DNA of 7,378 bases from an uncultured Gammaproteobacteria bacterium (GTDB lineage: Bacteria > Pseudomonadota > Gammaproteobacteria > Steroidobacterales > GCA-2729495). Below the pieces are notes generated by a model, which did no database searches, was not told where the DNA came from, and was given only the letters and a program-made list of their open reading frames with translations. Position numbers and translations under genes: made by a program. Positions within the stretch are counted from its first letter, which is position 1. Each line of letters starts with the position of its first letter. The DNA lies in assembly GCA_937958785.1 (NCBI GenBank), contig CALGMY010000021.1, positions 1-7,378 on the forward strand. The letters are read 5' to 3'. Shown here piece by piece: positions 7,166-7,378 of this stretch.

Positions 7166-7276
7166 GAGGGACTGGCTCCGGGTTGCGGTCAGAGTCTACT
7201 CCCCGGGCCCGCCGTGCCGAAGACCCGCTGCGGCGCGGGGCTGCCCGGACCCGGGGCGGGTGCTACCCTTTTCCGG
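7166..7276. promoter_or_regulatory. Divergent intergenic region with weak promoter-like signals
   Basis: This 111-base gap separates the start of the minus-strand GFA operon from the plus-strand start at 7277, so it must serve both unless one is read from farther away. On the minus strand a TAGACT at 7193-7198 sits 17 bases from a TTCGGC at 7216-7221, a passable sigma-70-like pair that would leave a leader of about 20 bases before the GFA start. On the plus strand TGCTACCCT at 7261-7269 looks like an extended -10 only seven bases before ATG 7277, with no good -35. These are eye matches in GC-rich DNA and may be chance. No operator or riboswitch is evident. Confidence 0.35.
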
Positions 7277-7378
7277 ATGCGTTTCACCCCGTTCCGCCCT
7301 GCCGCCCTGCTCGCACTCTCGGGGCTCGCGGCCTGCGCCCTGCCCCACTTCGCCCAGGCCGGCTTTACCGTGGAAGAC
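7277..7378 (+). CDS. 5' end of an exported protein (partial)
   Basis: An ATG at 7277 opens a frame of 34 codons that runs off the right edge. The product begins with Arg residues, a hydrophobic core (AALLALSGLAACAL) and then PHFAQA followed by GFTVED, which reads as a Sec signal peptide cleaved after AQA. The LAAC within the core also fits a lipobox, so a lipoprotein is possible. Mature N-termini of the GFTVEDI kind are seen in outer-membrane assembly proteins of the BamA type, but six residues are far too few to name it. The ATG is preceded only by TTCCGG, with no clear Shine-Dalgarno sequence. Codon use and strand are consistent with a real gene divergent from the GFA operon. Confidence 0.6.
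   Translation, partial: MRFTPFRPAALLALSGLAACALPHFAQAGFTVED

Noticed and set aside
7201..7260. GC-rich partial palindromes such as CGGGCCCG between the divergent genes.
   Set aside because: Short self-complementary GC runs are expected by chance at this base composition; no extended dyad or spaced operator repeat was found.

Overview
This is a GC-rich window (roughly 70% G+C by eye) of ordinary, densely packed Gram-negative chromosome. A TonB-dependent receptor with a signalling domain, an EptA-type lipid A phosphoethanolamine transferase and an outer-membrane lipoprotein point to a proteobacterium. A GC-rich gammaproteobacterium is my best guess, but the genus cannot be read from this sequence. 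I see no insertion sequence, CRISPR array, tRNA, rRNA or prophage trace.

Layout: (1) positions 1-80 hold the last 25 codons of an unrecognised plus-strand gene. (2) Positions 107-5172 carry three plus-strand genes in a row with short gaps (25 and 37 bases). They encode a FecR-like membrane signalling protein, a TonB-dependent receptor with an N-terminal STN domain, and an EptA-family phosphoethanolamine transferase. (3) Positions 5142-7165 carry a two-gene minus-strand operon. Its first gene encodes a protein with two GFA/CENP-V zinc-binding domains in tandem. The second, joined by a GTGA stop/start overlap, encodes a lipoprotein with a transglutaminase-like Cys-His-Asp core and C-terminal TPR repeats. 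The last plus-strand gene and the last minus-strand gene converge and overlap by 31 bases. (4) After a 111-base divergent intergenic region, positions 7277-7378 hold the first 34 codons of an exported protein cut off by the window edge.

The FecR and receptor genes fit the cell-surface signalling architecture known from FecA/FecR: ligand binding outside is passed through the STN domain to the inner-membrane FecR-like protein, which controls an ECF sigma factor. No sigma factor is visible here; it would have to lie upstream of the window or elsewhere. The most thought-provoking point is that the third gene in this string modifies lipid A, which suggests, without proving, a link between a receptor-sensed signal and envelope modification. 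The minus-strand genes are common families; the duplicated GFA architecture and its coupling to a transglutaminase-like/TPR lipoprotein are the unusual parts. I did not find convincing evidence of a wholly new system.
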